Numbered from the stretch's first letter, positions 1 through 9,450 are shown. The stretch: 50,122 bases of DNA from Gammaproteobacteria bacterium (GCA_013373545.1 JABXHQ010000097.1:1-50122), one strand, 5' to 3'. Numbers and translations are program-made. The notes: generated by a model from the letters alone, not told the origin.

Positions 1-2439
1 CACAATAAGGTTAGCTAAGGTCCATGCCGGCAAGCGGTCATTGCCATCGAAACTCACCCGCGAGCCCTTGCGATAAAACGATAATGCAGTTGTCCAATCG
101 CCCATTCCCCACGACAAAGCCAAGTTACTGCGCGACTGAACTTCGCCATTGCGCGGATCGTCCTCATAACTACCGTCGTAGGTTGACGGCTCACTGGCGA
201 TTTCCTGGATTTCAGTTTTTAAGATTTTCGAGTATTTGAATGCCACCGCAAAGGAGCCAAGTTCATCGTGGCTGTAGAACCAGTCGGCGCTGAACTCGAC
301 ACCTTGTTGTCGGCGCAGTGCACGGTTAACCGGTGAATTGATTAGGGCAAACACGCCGAAGCCATCACGGAAAATCCGCGCATTAGCATCTTGGCAGATG
401 GCCGAATTTGGATTGACGGGGTCACCGGTACGGAAGTTTACACCCGCTTCACACTGGGCCTCCCAGAGCAAGTATTGCGATTCAAGCTGCAGACCCACCT
501 GGTTCTCCAGTTCAATTTCATACCAATCAAGCGAAAGCGACAGGTTATCAATTCGGTCAAAAGCTAAACCAAAGGTAGTAGAATTACCGTTCTCTTCCTG
601 TAATCCTAAGTTACCCGCCCAGATCACTTGCGTTGAGCTGGCGACGTAGTTCAAGTTGTTTTCGCAGTCCTCGTAGGTATTACCGTCGACGTTTACGCAT
701 TGGTAAATATCGATGACGTCGGTAAAGTAAACCGTTGGATCGGCAAACAGGTAGTGCATGTCCGGCGCGCGAAAGCTGGTTGAGTACACCGTATTAATCG
801 CCACGCCGTCGCTTGGTCGCCATTGTGAAGCCAGCTTCCAAGTATTGGCGCTACCAACGTTGGACTCATCTTGATAATCATCAAAGCGCGTAGCGACAGT
901 TAAGTCCCATTGCCCGAAACTCTCGTTGCGCATTACCGGAAACAGCCACTCAAACCCAAGTGCCATGCGGTCGCGGCTACCACGACCAGAAGAGCCGCCA
1001 AAGCCAAACCAATCGAAGTTGCGACTGGTTTCATCGGTATCAATGCGGTATCGGGTTTTATTCCACTCTGTGATGAAGGCATATTTTGACGGGCGATCAT
1101 TAATACTTAGACCTTCACCGGACATCCAAAAGGAAACATTGATTGACTTAGAGTTAGCATCATTAAATCGCTCACCTAGCGCATCGGCAAAGTCGTTTGG
1201 CTGATAGACATCAAATATCGCTTCTGCGGTTGGGAAAAATGTGGCCATTTCAACTCGTCGCAACTGAGTAGACGTTTCTTTCGAATCGTAATCACTGTAG
1301 GTCAGTGTAAATTGGTAATCAAAAGCGGCAGCTAAACCACTAAAGCCAGAGGTAATGGACAAATTTTGCTCATCATACTGACGATCTTGATTGCCAGTTT
1401 CGGCAAAGGAAAACTCGCGAAACACATAATTTTCATTACCGCCGGCATCATTGACATAGCCTTCCCAATACAGTGGAAATGAGCGAGTTTTGGTTTCGCT
1501 ATCCCATAAAATAAGATCGCTGAACCATTTGCCATGGGTGGTCGGTACTTCGAAATGAGTAAACAGCGATAAAGTATCGCGCTGATTTCGCAAGTTCTCT
1601 TCGCGACGTGTGCCACGAGTACAAAAACTGCCAATCATGGTATTCACGATTTCCGATGGATGCGCATCACAAGCATCCAATCCAGGAACTTCAAATTGAC
1701 CATCAATTCGATCAAAGGCCAAAATGGATGGCGCTAAGATGTCCGGATTAACGTCATAAAGGTAGGCGCGATCTTCGGCATAAATAGGATCTCGCTGCTC
1801 CCACTGATAACCAATGGTAAGTAAATAGTCTTGATCGCGGAAACTGTTTCCACCACTCAACTTCAAAGATTGGCCGCCGCCTTGTGCCGTAGTTCCGTAA
1901 GTTAAAGCCAGCTCATTAGAGTCGAACTCTTCGCGCAGAATAACATTGATAACACCCGCAATAGCGTCGGAACCGTAAATGGCAGAAGCGCCGTCAGTTA
2001 AAACGTCAACACGCTCGATGGCAATCGTCGGGATAGTTGCAAAGTTAAAGAAGTTGGCTTCGCTTTGGTATGGTGTTGGGTTTAAAGCTAACCGTTGACC
2101 ATTCACTAAAACCAAAGTGCGACCTGGGCCAAACCCACGTAAGTTGAGTGCTTGCGCAGCCGAGGTAAAGCCGTTGGGAAATTGATCGCCTTCAAGCAGC
2201 GAACCGGTTTGCGCGGTTAGCGAGAGCAAGGCTTCGTATAAATTGGTATGACCAAGGCGCGCTAAATCTTCAGCCGTCAAAGTTAAAATCGGGGCTGGCC
2301 CTTCTTGCTCATGTTTCTTAATTAACGAGCCGGTTACCGTAACTTTTTTTTCCTGCTCTGAATCCTCAGCGTTGTCGGCGCCATATCCCATTTGGCAAAC
2401 GCCAGACACAACACACATCCAGAGCCAGTTCGACCGCAT
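1..2439 (-). CDS. TonB-dependent outer-membrane receptor (C-terminus beyond window)
   Basis: The reading frame is open on the minus strand from an ATG at 2439 to the left edge, 813 codons so far, so the protein is partial. The N-terminus looks like a signal peptide followed by a TonB-box-like stretch (VTVTGSLI). A plug domain follows, with typical motifs such as LRGFGPGRTLVLVNGQR and ERVDVLTDGASAIYGSDAIAGVINVI. The remainder is a long beta-barrel. Receptors of this kind use TonB/ExbBD energy to import large or scarce substrates; the substrate here is unknown and no transport partner lies beside it in the window. I chose the second of two in-frame ATGs (2445 and 2439), because GGGGA at 2448-2452 leaves 8 bases to 2439 but only 2 to 2445. 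Family sure; substrate not. Confidence 0.9.
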   Translation of the reverse strand, partial: MRSNWLWMCVVSGVCQMGYGADNAEDSEQEKKVTVTGSLIKKHEQEGPAPILTLTAEDLARLGHTNLYEALLSLTAQTGSLLEGDQFPNGFTSAAQALNLRGFGPGRTLVLVNGQRLALNPTPYQSEANFFNFATIPTIAIERVDVLTDGASAIYGSDAIAGVINVILREEFDSNELALTYGTTAQGGGQSLKLSGGNSFRDQDYLLTIGYQWEQRDPIYAEDRAYLYDVNPDILAPSILAFDRIDGQFEVPGLDACDAHPSEIVNTMIGSFCTRGTRREENLRNQRDTLSLFTHFEVPTTHGKWFSDLILWDSETKTRSFPLYWEGYVNDAGGNENYVFREFSFAETGNQDRQYDEQNLSITSGFSGLAAAFDYQFTLTYSDYDSKETSTQLRRVEMATFFPTAEAIFDVYQPNDFADALGERFNDANSKSINVSFWMSGEGLSINDRPSKYAFITEWNKTRYRIDTDETSRNFDWFGFGGSSGRGSRDRMALGFEWLFPVMRNESFGQWDLTVATRFDDYQDESNVGSANTWKLASQWRPSDGVAINTVYSTSFRAPDMHYLFADPTVYFTDVIDIYQCVNVDGNTYEDCENNLNYVASSTQVIWAGNLGLQEENGNSTTFGLAFDRIDNLSLSLDWYEIELENQVGLQLESQYLLWEAQCEAGVNFRTGDPVNPNSAICQDANARIFRDGFGVFALINSPVNRALRRQQGVEFSADWFYSHDELGSFAVAFKYSKILKTEIQEIASEPSTYDGSYEDDPRNGEVQSRSNLALSWGMGDWTTALSFYRKGSRVSFDGNDRLPAWTLANLIV

Positions 2440-2546
2440 TAACATTTCCCCAGTTCAATATTTGACGGCTTGTCTTGTATACGAAATAACAATCAACAGA
2501 TTTACTGTTATCTCGGTAAGACTATAGCATTTTTTATATCACTTGT

Positions 2547-2573
2547 ACTCGTTACCAATATAACGCAACGAGT
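2547..2573. promoter_or_regulatory. inverted repeat upstream of TonB receptor (possible operator)
   Basis: ACTCGTT (2547-2553) and AACGAGT (2567-2573) form a perfect 7-bp inverted repeat with a 13-base spacer. It lies about 110 bases upstream of the receptor start. On the minus strand a TTGACA hexamer (2574-2579) abuts the repeat, and an extended -10-like TGCTATAGT lies nearer the gene. This fits a regulator site at the receptor promoter, but no regulator is identified. Confidence 0.35.
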
Positions 2574-2651
2574 TGTCAACCGCTTACTATTACCGAAAGC
2601 GTGATATAGCCGCAACGAATATCACCCTAAGTGTGAATATTACCTAGACGG

Positions 2652-2906
2652 CTATAAATATAATTTACTCAATGCCGTAATGTACGGCTTCACTTCGTCA
2701 TCAAACGGCACGTTACTGGCTTTTTCTAAGATAGTTTGCAATACCCGTCGCTCGTCCGCATCCACTTCACCGTCTTCAAGTGCGATGGTAATAATTCGCT
2801 CTAGCTCGGCAACCGAATACTTACCATCTTTAGCATAAGAAGAGATTGACGCCATTATCATTTTTACATGGCTAGGGACTTGTGAAATTTCGTGTGAACG
2901 CGTCAT
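2652..2906 (-). CDS. small TerB-like hypothetical protein
   Basis: An 84-residue soluble protein of unknown function. Its central part (LERIITIALEDGEVDADERR) resembles the acidic helix-turn-helix signature of TerB/DjlA-type domains, in which an aspartate-rich turn starts a helix. The resemblance is short, so a TerB-like fold is a suggestion only. It lies 36 bases downstream of the hypoxanthine phosphoribosyltransferase gene on the same strand and may be the last gene of that transcript. No signal peptide or membrane segment is visible. Confidence 0.6.
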   Translation of the reverse strand: MTRSHEISQVPSHVKMIMASISSYAKDGKYSVAELERIITIALEDGEVDADERRVLQTILEKASNVPFDDEVKPYITALSKLYL

Positions 2907-2942
2907 GGTAATTGTCTCAGATTAACGACTGATTTGTGTAAT

Positions 2943-3524
2943 TTACGCCTGCGAATCAGGCAGTGCGTAGATTCCCGGTGCATTGCGCAAATATTCTTTA
3001 TAATCCATTCCGTAGCCAAATACATACCGATCCGGAATTTCAATCCCAACATAGTCTGCACGATAGTCGGGTTTTGCTTTTCGTTCATGGCGTTTATCGA
3101 GCAAAACCGCTGTTTTCACAGATTTAGCTCCCTGTGCGGTAATCGCATTTAAAATCGCCATTAACGTGTGGCCTTCATCGAGAATGTCATCGACGACTAA
3201 CACGTGCCGATCGCGCAACTCATACTGCGGCAAAGCTTTCCAATGCAATTCGCCACCGCTGGTTTCTCCTCGATAGCGAGTTGCATGACAGTAGTCGATA
3301 TTCAGTGGAAACGTTAATTTTGTCAATAACTGGCCAGCAAAGACTAATCCACCATTCATAATCGATAAGACGATGGGATTACGATCAACGAAGTCTTGAT
3401 TAATTTGATAGGCCATTTGATTGATGGCTTGTTCAACTTCCTGTTGTGTATACAAGCAGTCCGCAGATTTGAATACATTATTGATAATATCGACGACTTC
3501 AGTATCGTTCACGTTAAGCTCCAT
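2943..3524 (-). CDS. hypoxanthine-guanine phosphoribosyltransferase
   Basis: A purine-salvage enzyme that joins hypoxanthine or guanine to PRPP, giving IMP or GMP in the cytoplasm. The PRPP-binding signature VLVVDDILDEGHTL sits at residues 108-121. The substrate loop NGGLVFAG (57-64) and a C-terminal base-recognition region DYVGIEIPDRYVFGYGMDYKEYLRN also match the family. The length of 193 residues is usual for the gammaproteobacterial HPRT group, which differs somewhat from E. coli Hpt. It follows yheV by 35 bases and probably shares a transcript with yheS-yheV. The gene symbol is withheld because names vary in this subgroup (hpt, hprT). Confidence 0.93.
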   Translation of the reverse strand: MELNVNDTEVVDIINNVFKSADCLYTQQEVEQAINQMAYQINQDFVDRNPIVLSIMNGGLVFAGQLLTKLTFPLNIDYCHATRYRGETSGGELHWKALPQYELRDRHVLVVDDILDEGHTLMAILNAITAQGAKSVKTAVLLDKRHERKAKPDYRADYVGIEIPDRYVFGYGMDYKEYLRNAPGIYALPDSQA

Positions 3525-3559
3525 GATGTTCAGTCCGATTGCATTTTATAAACGGCAGG

Positions 3560-3766
3560 TTAATCTGAGTCAATGTTCACCCATTGGATCATTTGCTCGG
3601 CTTTTTTATTGGATGCAGGTGTTGCTTCGTCGTTCGTTGCCAAGTCTTCTTGATAACCGCAGTCTACACATTCCATGCGCGACTGACCATTAACTTCGCT
3701 CAATGTAACAACATCAAATTGTTGGCATTGCGGACACTGGGCACCCGCGATAAATCGTTTTTTCAT
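3560..3766 (-). CDS. yheV: YheV family zinc-ribbon protein
   Basis: A 68-residue protein beginning MKKRFIAGAQCPQC, close to the start of E. coli YheV. It has two CxxC pairs, C11/C14 and C33/C36, that would hold one zinc in a zinc ribbon. The molecular role of the family is not established; nucleic-acid binding is often suggested for this fold. The start codon overlaps the stop of yheS by 4 bases, so translation is probably coupled. In E. coli yheV is also a near neighbour of yheS, which supports the assignment. Confidence 0.87.
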   Translation of the reverse strand: MKKRFIAGAQCPQCQQFDVVTLSEVNGQSRMECVDCGYQEDLATNDEATPASNKKAEQMIQWVNIDSD

Positions 3767-5688
3767 GACGGTGCTGTAATTTCCTGTGCTAGTTGTTCGC
3801 GTTTTTCTTCGAGTGCTTGCTGCACCTCAAACCATCGCTCTTCATCCGCCTCCAGTTGAGCTTTTAGTTTCGACTGGTCGGCAATTAGTTGCGTTAAGGT
3901 ATCTTTCTGGTTGTCATTGTAAAGCTCTGGGTCGGACATTCGAGTCTCGATCTCCGCGAGTTTCCGTTGCTGTTCGTTAACCGCTCGCTCCAGTTGATCA
4001 GATTGCTTCTTCAGCGGAGCCAGTGCCTGACGTAATTGGGCTTCTAATTGCTTTTGCTTTTTTCGATCCAAGGTCGCTTCGTTGTTTGGCTTCTCGTTTG
4101 TCGAGTCGCCATTACCCCAACGATTCGCTTTCAACCATTGCAAGTATTGCCGAGTGTCGCCATCAAACGGGGTCACCGCTTGATTGTCAACCAGTAACAA
4201 TTCATCTACCGTAGCATCCAACAAAAATCGATCATGCGAGATTAACACTACCGCACCTGAAAAGTTTTGAATAGCCAACGTCAGTGCATCACGCATTTCC
4301 ATATCCAGATGATTGGTTGGTTCATCGAGCAGAATTAAATTCGGCCGCTGATAAATCATAAGTGCCAGTACTAAACGTGCTTTCTCACCACCAGAAAAAG
4401 ATTTCACCGGCTCAAAAACTTTATCGCCATGAAAGTTATAACCACCTAAATAATTACGAACCTCTTGCTCGGTCAAATGTTCATTCAGTGCTTGCATCTG
4501 ACTAAATGCCGATTGCTCACCATTAAGTTGCTCTAACTGATGTTGCGCAAAATACCCCACTTGTAGATGCTTACTTTGTTCGCGTTTACCGCTAAAGTCG
4601 ACTTCACTTCCGGCAATCGTTTTTAACAAAGTAGACTTACCTGCACCATTGCGACCAAGCAAACCGATGCGTGAATCACTGCGGATAGAAAGCTGCAATT
4701 GTTGCAAGATGACCGTGGCGCCATACCCTGCCACTCCCTCTTCAATCTTCAGCAGGGGATCTGGGTTGTGTTTCGGCTGTAAAAAATCAAACGATAACTG
4801 CTCACGAACGCCCACATTTTCAACCGTCGCCATTCGCTCTAGAGCTTTAACGCGGCTTTGTGCCTGCTTGGCTTTACTCGCTTTTGCTTTAAACCGATCG
4901 ATAAAGGATTGTAAATGAGCAATCTTGGCTTGTTGTTTTTCAAACGCTTTGGCTTGCAGCTGCTCTTGTTGCGCCTTCAATTTTAAGAATTGCGAATAGT
5001 TGCCCGTGTAAGTGTTCACCTGGCCATTGTCAAAGTGCCAAACTTTATCCACTAACGCATCAAGAAAATCACGATCATGCGAGATAATAAGCAAAGTGCC
5101 AGCATAGCGCTTAAGGTAGGCCTCGAGCCAAAAAACCGCATCAAGATCAAGGTGATTAGTGGGCTCATCCAGCAGCATAATTTCAGAGGGCTTAATTAAC
5201 GCCTGCGCCAAGTTCAAACGCACCCGCCAACCACCGGATAAATCACTAACTGGCTGCTCAAGCATTGCCTCACTAAAGCCCAGTCCGTATAACAAACGCG
5301 CAGCACGTGCCTTCGCGTCATAGGCACCTAATAGCTCCAGCTGTTGATGCAATTCAGCAATTCGATGACCATCATCCGCTTGCTCCGCTAACGCCAGCTG
5401 CGCTTCAGCTTCACGCAACTCACTATCACCATCGAGCACATAATCGATAGCTGAGCGCTCAAGACCAGGGGTCTCTTGTTTAACATGGGCGATTCTAAGT
5501 TTGTCGGAAAATTCAACGTCCCCCTGATCGCAGTGTAAGTCGCCGAGAATCAACTGAAATAAGGTAGACTTACCGCAGCCATTTGCACCGACTATCCCCA
5601 CTTTTTCGCCATTAAACAGCGTTGTATCGAATCCTTCGACCAGGGTCTTTGCAGCTCTTGAATAAGCCACATCAGAAAAAGTGATCAT
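3763..5688 (-). CDS. yheS: ABC-F family ATPase YheS
   Basis: A soluble ATP-binding protein with two ABC cassettes and no membrane domain, the ABC-F layout. Members act on the ribosome, where the linker reaches toward the P-site tRNA. Walker A motifs are at residues 34-42 (GANGCGKST) and 345-353 (GRNGAGKST). The first cassette has signature LSGGW at 150-154 and DEPTNHLD at 174-181; the second has FSGGEKAR and DEPTNHLD. The charged linker spans about 240-300. A coiled-coil tail fills the last 90 residues, as in YheS. The length of 641 residues is typical. It heads a minus-strand run with yheV and HPRT and is divergent from the symporter gene at 5739. Confidence 0.95.
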   Translation of the reverse strand: MITFSDVAYSRAAKTLVEGFDTTLFNGEKVGIVGANGCGKSTLFQLILGDLHCDQGDVEFSDKLRIAHVKQETPGLERSAIDYVLDGDSELREAEAQLALAEQADDGHRIAELHQQLELLGAYDAKARAARLLYGLGFSEAMLEQPVSDLSGGWRVRLNLAQALIKPSEIMLLDEPTNHLDLDAVFWLEAYLKRYAGTLLIISHDRDFLDALVDKVWHFDNGQVNTYTGNYSQFLKLKAQQEQLQAKAFEKQQAKIAHLQSFIDRFKAKASKAKQAQSRVKALERMATVENVGVREQLSFDFLQPKHNPDPLLKIEEGVAGYGATVILQQLQLSIRSDSRIGLLGRNGAGKSTLLKTIAGSEVDFSGKREQSKHLQVGYFAQHQLEQLNGEQSAFSQMQALNEHLTEQEVRNYLGGYNFHGDKVFEPVKSFSGGEKARLVLALMIYQRPNLILLDEPTNHLDMEMRDALTLAIQNFSGAVVLISHDRFLLDATVDELLLVDNQAVTPFDGDTRQYLQWLKANRWGNGDSTNEKPNNEATLDRKKQKQLEAQLRQALAPLKKQSDQLERAVNEQQRKLAEIETRMSDPELYNDNQKDTLTQLIADQSKLKAQLEADEERWFEVQQALEEKREQLAQEITAPS

Positions 5689-5738
5689 CTAGTATTTATG
5701 TCTCAGTACTGGTAGGGTCTAGCAAAAAAGGTTGACTC

Positions 5739-7139
5739 ATGTCTGACGCAACAATTGTTCTAATTACCCTGGTTGTTTATAAGTTGGTTTTACTCGCGGT
5801 TGGCCTCTGGGCGAGCCGCCGAAACCATTCAACGAGCGACTATTATATCGGGGGCCGCGCTTTAGGGCCATGGGTGGCTGCGGTTAGTGCCAGTGCCAGC
5901 TCCAGTTCCGCATGGACACTACTGGGTGTCAGTGGTGCAGCTTACCTTTGGGGCGTCTCGGCAATCTGGCTGTTGCCCTCTGTGATGCTAGGGTTTTGCT
6001 TCAATTGGTTTTGGGTCGCTCCACGCATCAATAAGATGGGACATCAGCTCAACGCGATTACCTTAACCGATTTACTGATCAGCTCGAACAGCGCCCCTCT
6101 CGCTCGCACCATCCGCAAAGCAGCTACCTTAATTGTGGTATTTTGCTTTACTTTTTACATCGCTGCGCAATTCAAAGCGGCGGGAACGAGCTTTCATGCC
6201 ATCTTTAATCTCGATCTCAACAGCTCAATTATCATTGGCGCAGTGGTGATCTTAGTCTACACCTTACTCGGTGGTTTTTGGGCAGTGAGCGTGACCGACA
6301 CCATTCAAGGTTTACTTATGGCGGGCGCGGCTATTTTACTTCCCATTGCAGCGTTAATCGAAGTTGGTGGCGTGGGCGACTTAATCTCCGGCTTAAAGCA
6401 GTTGCCACACCCCACCTTTACTCAACTCACCGGCGAATTTGTTGGTATCTCCGCGATCGGGTTCATTCTCGGATTATTCGGCATTGCCAGTGGCTATCCT
6501 GGACAGCCTCATGTTGTTAATCGCTTGATGGCGCTGAAGGACGAAGCGGCAATCAAGCAAGGTCGCTTCATCGCACTCACATGGGCGCTGTTAGTCTATA
6601 TTGGCATGTTGTTATTGGGCTGGTCCGCGCGACTATTACTACCGTTTCTGGACAACCCTGAAACAGCATTTTTTGAGGTCACGCAAAATTTATTTTCACC
6701 TATCTTTGCCGGCATCTTAATTGCTGCCGTATTGTCCGCAGTCATGTCGACCGCAGACTCGCAAATTTTGGTGGTCTCGTCATCGATTTCCTACGATATG
6801 AATCAACGGCAAAGTCACTCGATGGTCGCCGCACGACTCGCTGTATTGGCGGTCGGCATCATGGCGACTAGCTTAGCGATACTGCTGGATGACTCAATAT
6901 TTAACCGTGTGTTGTTTGCGTGGAATGCAATAGGAAGTGCTTTTGCGCCACTATTAATAATTCGGTTAATGGGTAAGGAAATTACCGATAAGGCAACTTT
7001 AGGCGCGATGATGGCCGGGTTTGGGCTAACCGTCTTAATCAACAGTTACCCCAATCTTCCCGGCGATATTGGTGAGCGGTGGGTCCCGTTTCTGGTAGCG
7101 TTTACCATCGCTTGGTTGGGAATAAAAAAGCCTTCTTAG
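5739..7139 (+). CDS. sodium:solute symporter (SSS family, PutP-like)
   Basis: An inner-membrane protein of 466 residues with about 12-13 hydrophobic segments. It should couple inward Na+ flow to uptake of a small organic solute. SSS hallmarks are the early stretch SDYYIGGRALGPWVAAVSASASSSSAWTLLG (in part), the segment GFWAVSVTDTIQG, and SAVMSTADSQILVVSSS, which carries the Na+-site serine/threonine cluster. The layout is closest to proline symporter PutP, but the substrate cannot be read from sequence, and no putA is nearby. The start follows a short divergent spacer with yheS. It ends 29 bases before the convergent small gene at 7169. Confidence 0.9.
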   Translation: MSDATIVLITLVVYKLVLLAVGLWASRRNHSTSDYYIGGRALGPWVAAVSASASSSSAWTLLGVSGAAYLWGVSAIWLLPSVMLGFCFNWFWVAPRINKMGHQLNAITLTDLLISSNSAPLARTIRKAATLIVVFCFTFYIAAQFKAAGTSFHAIFNLDLNSSIIIGAVVILVYTLLGGFWAVSVTDTIQGLLMAGAAILLPIAALIEVGGVGDLISGLKQLPHPTFTQLTGEFVGISAIGFILGLFGIASGYPGQPHVVNRLMALKDEAAIKQGRFIALTWALLVYIGMLLLGWSARLLLPFLDNPETAFFEVTQNLFSPIFAGILIAAVLSAVMSTADSQILVVSSSISYDMNQRQSHSMVAARLAVLAVGIMATSLAILLDDSIFNRVLFAWNAIGSAFAPLLIIRLMGKEITDKATLGAMMAGFGLTVLINSYPNLPGDIGERWVPFLVAFTIAWLGIKKPS

Positions 7140-7168
7140 TCCATTAAAAAGGCGTGGAGAATTTTCAA

Positions 7169-7372
7169 TTACGCGCTGCGACTGCTGGGCTCATCGGTGG
7201 GTGAGTCTACGACTTCACCGTCATAAACTTTCTCAGCATCGGACCTAGCGCTTGGCGCGCGCTCAGAGTCTTCTGTCCAGCGCTGAATTTTGTTTTTTAC
7301 GCCGTGATAAAGGTTGCTCCAAAACTCATGAAAAGCCGCACCCAAAACAATTCCGACAATTAAATACAACAT
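7169..7372 (-). CDS. small single-pass membrane protein, unknown
   Basis: A 67-residue protein with one hydrophobic N-terminal segment (about 1-16). An amphipathic, positively charged stretch follows, then a hydrophilic acidic and Ser-rich tail. No family is recognised. It is convergent with the symporter gene. The composition pattern and isolated position are compatible with a real short gene, but ribosome-binding evidence is weak. Confidence 0.5.
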   Translation of the reverse strand: MLYLIVGIVLGAAFHEFWSNLYHGVKNKIQRWTEDSERAPSARSDAEKVYDGEVVDSPTDEPSSRSA

Positions 7373-7527
7373 TAACCTCTCCCTAATAACGTATTGTGCA
7401 AATTTTTACCTTGCTTTCACGCCAGCGATAAGCAAGACACTGGCGCCACCTGATAAAAACCAAACAAAAACTGTGCCATTAGAATAATTCATAAAAATCA
7501 GATGGTTAGTACAGGCGCATGATTTTC

Positions 7528-7543
7528 AGTGAGGAAACTCACT
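7528..7543 (+). other. GAAA-loop hairpin ahead of nhaC-type gene
   Basis: AGTGAG (7528-7533), GAAA (7534-7537) and CTCACT (7538-7543) make a perfect 6-bp stem with a GNRA tetraloop. An A-run and a T-run (about 7545-7562) flank a GGCGGG core just after it. Both lie about 100 bases before the antiporter start, so they could be leader-RNA structure. I cannot assign a riboswitch class. Confidence 0.25.
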
Positions 7544-7639
7544 AAAAAATGGCGGGTTTTTTAACAGTTTCAATTCACCGCGCTAGCTCATACAATGCAG
7601 CATTAATAAAATCAATAAATCCAATGATAAGGACCGCTT

Positions 7640-9031
7640 ATGCAGTGGTGGACACTTCTACCCCCATTTGTTGCAATTGCACTCGCCGTTTGGAAACGCG
7701 AAGTCATTCTTGCCTTGTTAGTTGCTATCTTTGCTGCAGAATGGTTACTCGCTGACTTTCAATTTACGCTCGGATTTATTAATACCTTAGAGCGCTCGGT
7801 AGCGGTTTTTGAAAGCCCCGGTAATACTCGCGTACTCTTATTTAGCTTGTTAGTCGGGGCATTGCTCGCGGTGATGCAAAAATCTGGCGGAGTCTCGGCT
7901 TTCGTGCATTGGGTAAGTGCGAAAGGACTGGCTAACTCGCCAAGAAAAGTCGGATTGGTGCCCACTTTGATGGGTATGTTGATTTTTATCGAAACCAATC
8001 TCAGCGTTCTTACCTCTGGGATTTTGGCGCGAAACCTATTCGATCGTTTCAATATGAGTCGCGAGCGACTAGCCTTTATTATCGACTCAACCTGTGCGCC
8101 AGTCTCCGTGTTAATCCTGCTAAACGGCTGGGGCGCTTATATACTTAGCTTGATAAGCGACTACCCGATCGCCACCAATGAGGTTTTGCTAGGATCAATC
8201 GCGCTTAATTTTTATCCGCTATTGACCCTCGCTTTGGTGTTTTACACGGTGCTGAGTAATCGGGTCCATGGGCCGATGAAAACCATTGAGCATCATCAAA
8301 AAGCGGCGCCGGTTGAAGCGCTCGAACCGGCAACTCATAAGCGTTATATGATTGTTCCGCTATTGACCATGCTGACTTCTATCGTCTTCTTTATGTGGTT
8401 TACCGGTGCTCAAAGTTTACCAGTTGACAGCATCTGGCAAGTCAGTTTTAGTCAAGGCTTGTTAGCTGGCTCTGGCTCTAAGGCAGTGCTTTGGGGAACA
8501 GCTCTTTCATTGTTGGTCGCTTTTATACTGGTACGCAGCGGTGGTCAGTATCGGCAAAAGGATCTGGTGACCTGGTCTTTTCAAGGCATGAATAAGTTAC
8601 TCAAACTGGTCGCAACCGTCTTGCTAGCACTCGCTCTTGGAGCAAGCATGAAAGCTCTGGGCACTGGCGCATTTGTCGCGGCACTTATCGGTGAACATTT
8701 ACCTTTATGGTCGGTAGTGCCAATGATCTTTCTAGCAGCCGCGGTCATTTCTTTTACTACCGGAACTTCTTGGGGAACTTTTGGAATCTTGATTCCAATC
8801 GGTATGCCGGTTGCCCAAGCTCTCGGGATCCCGCCTCAATTGGTGCTAGCAGCTATTTTAGGCGGTGGAGTTTTTGGTGATCACTGCTCGCCTATTTCTG
8901 ACACCACAATCGTATCGTCATTAGCCGCTGGCTGCGATCATCTCGATCATGTGAAAACACAGCTGCCCTATGCATTGGTTGCCGGCACAGTGACCTTAGT
9001 CCTCTATGCCTTGGCCGTCTTCTGGTTTTAA
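7640..9031 (+). CDS. Na+/H+ antiporter, NhaC family
   Basis: An inner-membrane protein of 463 residues with about 11-12 hydrophobic segments. It is expected to exchange Na+ for protons, or a related amine or acid pair. The motif GDHCSPISDTT near residues 413-423 is the most recognisable NhaC-family signature, and FTTGTSWGTFGILIPIG also fits. AAGGA lies 7 bases before the ATG. NhaC relatives include malate/lactate and other antiporters, so Na+/H+ exchange is the family-level call, not proven. It converges on ubiK. Confidence 0.87.
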   Translation: MQWWTLLPPFVAIALAVWKREVILALLVAIFAAEWLLADFQFTLGFINTLERSVAVFESPGNTRVLLFSLLVGALLAVMQKSGGVSAFVHWVSAKGLANSPRKVGLVPTLMGMLIFIETNLSVLTSGILARNLFDRFNMSRERLAFIIDSTCAPVSVLILLNGWGAYILSLISDYPIATNEVLLGSIALNFYPLLTLALVFYTVLSNRVHGPMKTIEHHQKAAPVEALEPATHKRYMIVPLLTMLTSIVFFMWFTGAQSLPVDSIWQVSFSQGLLAGSGSKAVLWGTALSLLVAFILVRSGGQYRQKDLVTWSFQGMNKLLKLVATVLLALALGASMKALGTGAFVAALIGEHLPLWSVVPMIFLAAAVISFTTGTSWGTFGILIPIGMPVAQALGIPPQLVLAAILGGGVFGDHCSPISDTTIVSSLAAGCDHLDHVKTQLPYALVAGTVTLVLYALAVFWF

Positions 9032-9041
9032 GTTTTACGCA

Positions 9042-9299
9042 TCAATCGTTGTTGGCGCTTAACTGCGCCTCTAACGCTTTAACCTGGTGTTCAAGCTCGG
9101 TCAGCTTTTGCCGAGTCTTATGTAACACCTTGGTTTGAATATCAAATTCTTCTCGACTAACCAAATCGAGCTTGGCCAATTGCGACTGCAATACGGCGCG
9201 CAGTTTCGCCTCCCATTGGGATTGAGCATTTTTTAGTTCAGGGGGAATTATTTGTGACAATTTGTCACTGATTTCATCTATAATCTTGGCATCGATCAC
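9042..9299 (-). CDS. ubiK: ubiquinone biosynthesis accessory factor UbiK
   Basis: A small cytoplasmic protein (85 residues) of the BMFP/YqiC group that assists late, O2-dependent steps of ubiquinone synthesis, working with UbiJ. The motif LDLVSREEFDIQTKVLHKTR is characteristic, and the C-terminal third is a coiled coil that would drive trimerisation. I place the start at GTG 9299, giving MIDAKIIDEI, which matches the usual MID- start of the family. GGAA lies about 9 bases upstream. A TTG at 9305 would add two residues. Confidence 0.9.
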   Translation of the reverse strand: MIDAKIIDEISDKLSQIIPPELKNAQSQWEAKLRAVLQSQLAKLDLVSREEFDIQTKVLHKTRQKLTELEHQVKALEAQLSANND

Positions 9300-9450
9300 A
9301 AGCAACAGTTCCGTTTATTGTTAAGCTGCGACACACTATATCGAATCATTATCGAAATTCAACCAACGGCTAATGGTCCCGACGAACGGTAACAGTAACG
9401 GAGCCCAAACTCCAAGCGAAATGACTTCAAAGAGGCAATCACGAAGCTAA

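Noticed and set aside
24-1634. Several short open frames, both strands, across the first 1.6 kb
   Set aside because: They lie inside a single continuous minus-strand frame that encodes the TonB receptor; that frame has clear domain motifs.
7373-7639. Known Na+ or Li+ riboswitch class before the antiporter
   Set aside because: Stems are visible but I cannot find the conserved core of any class I know, so no class is claimed.
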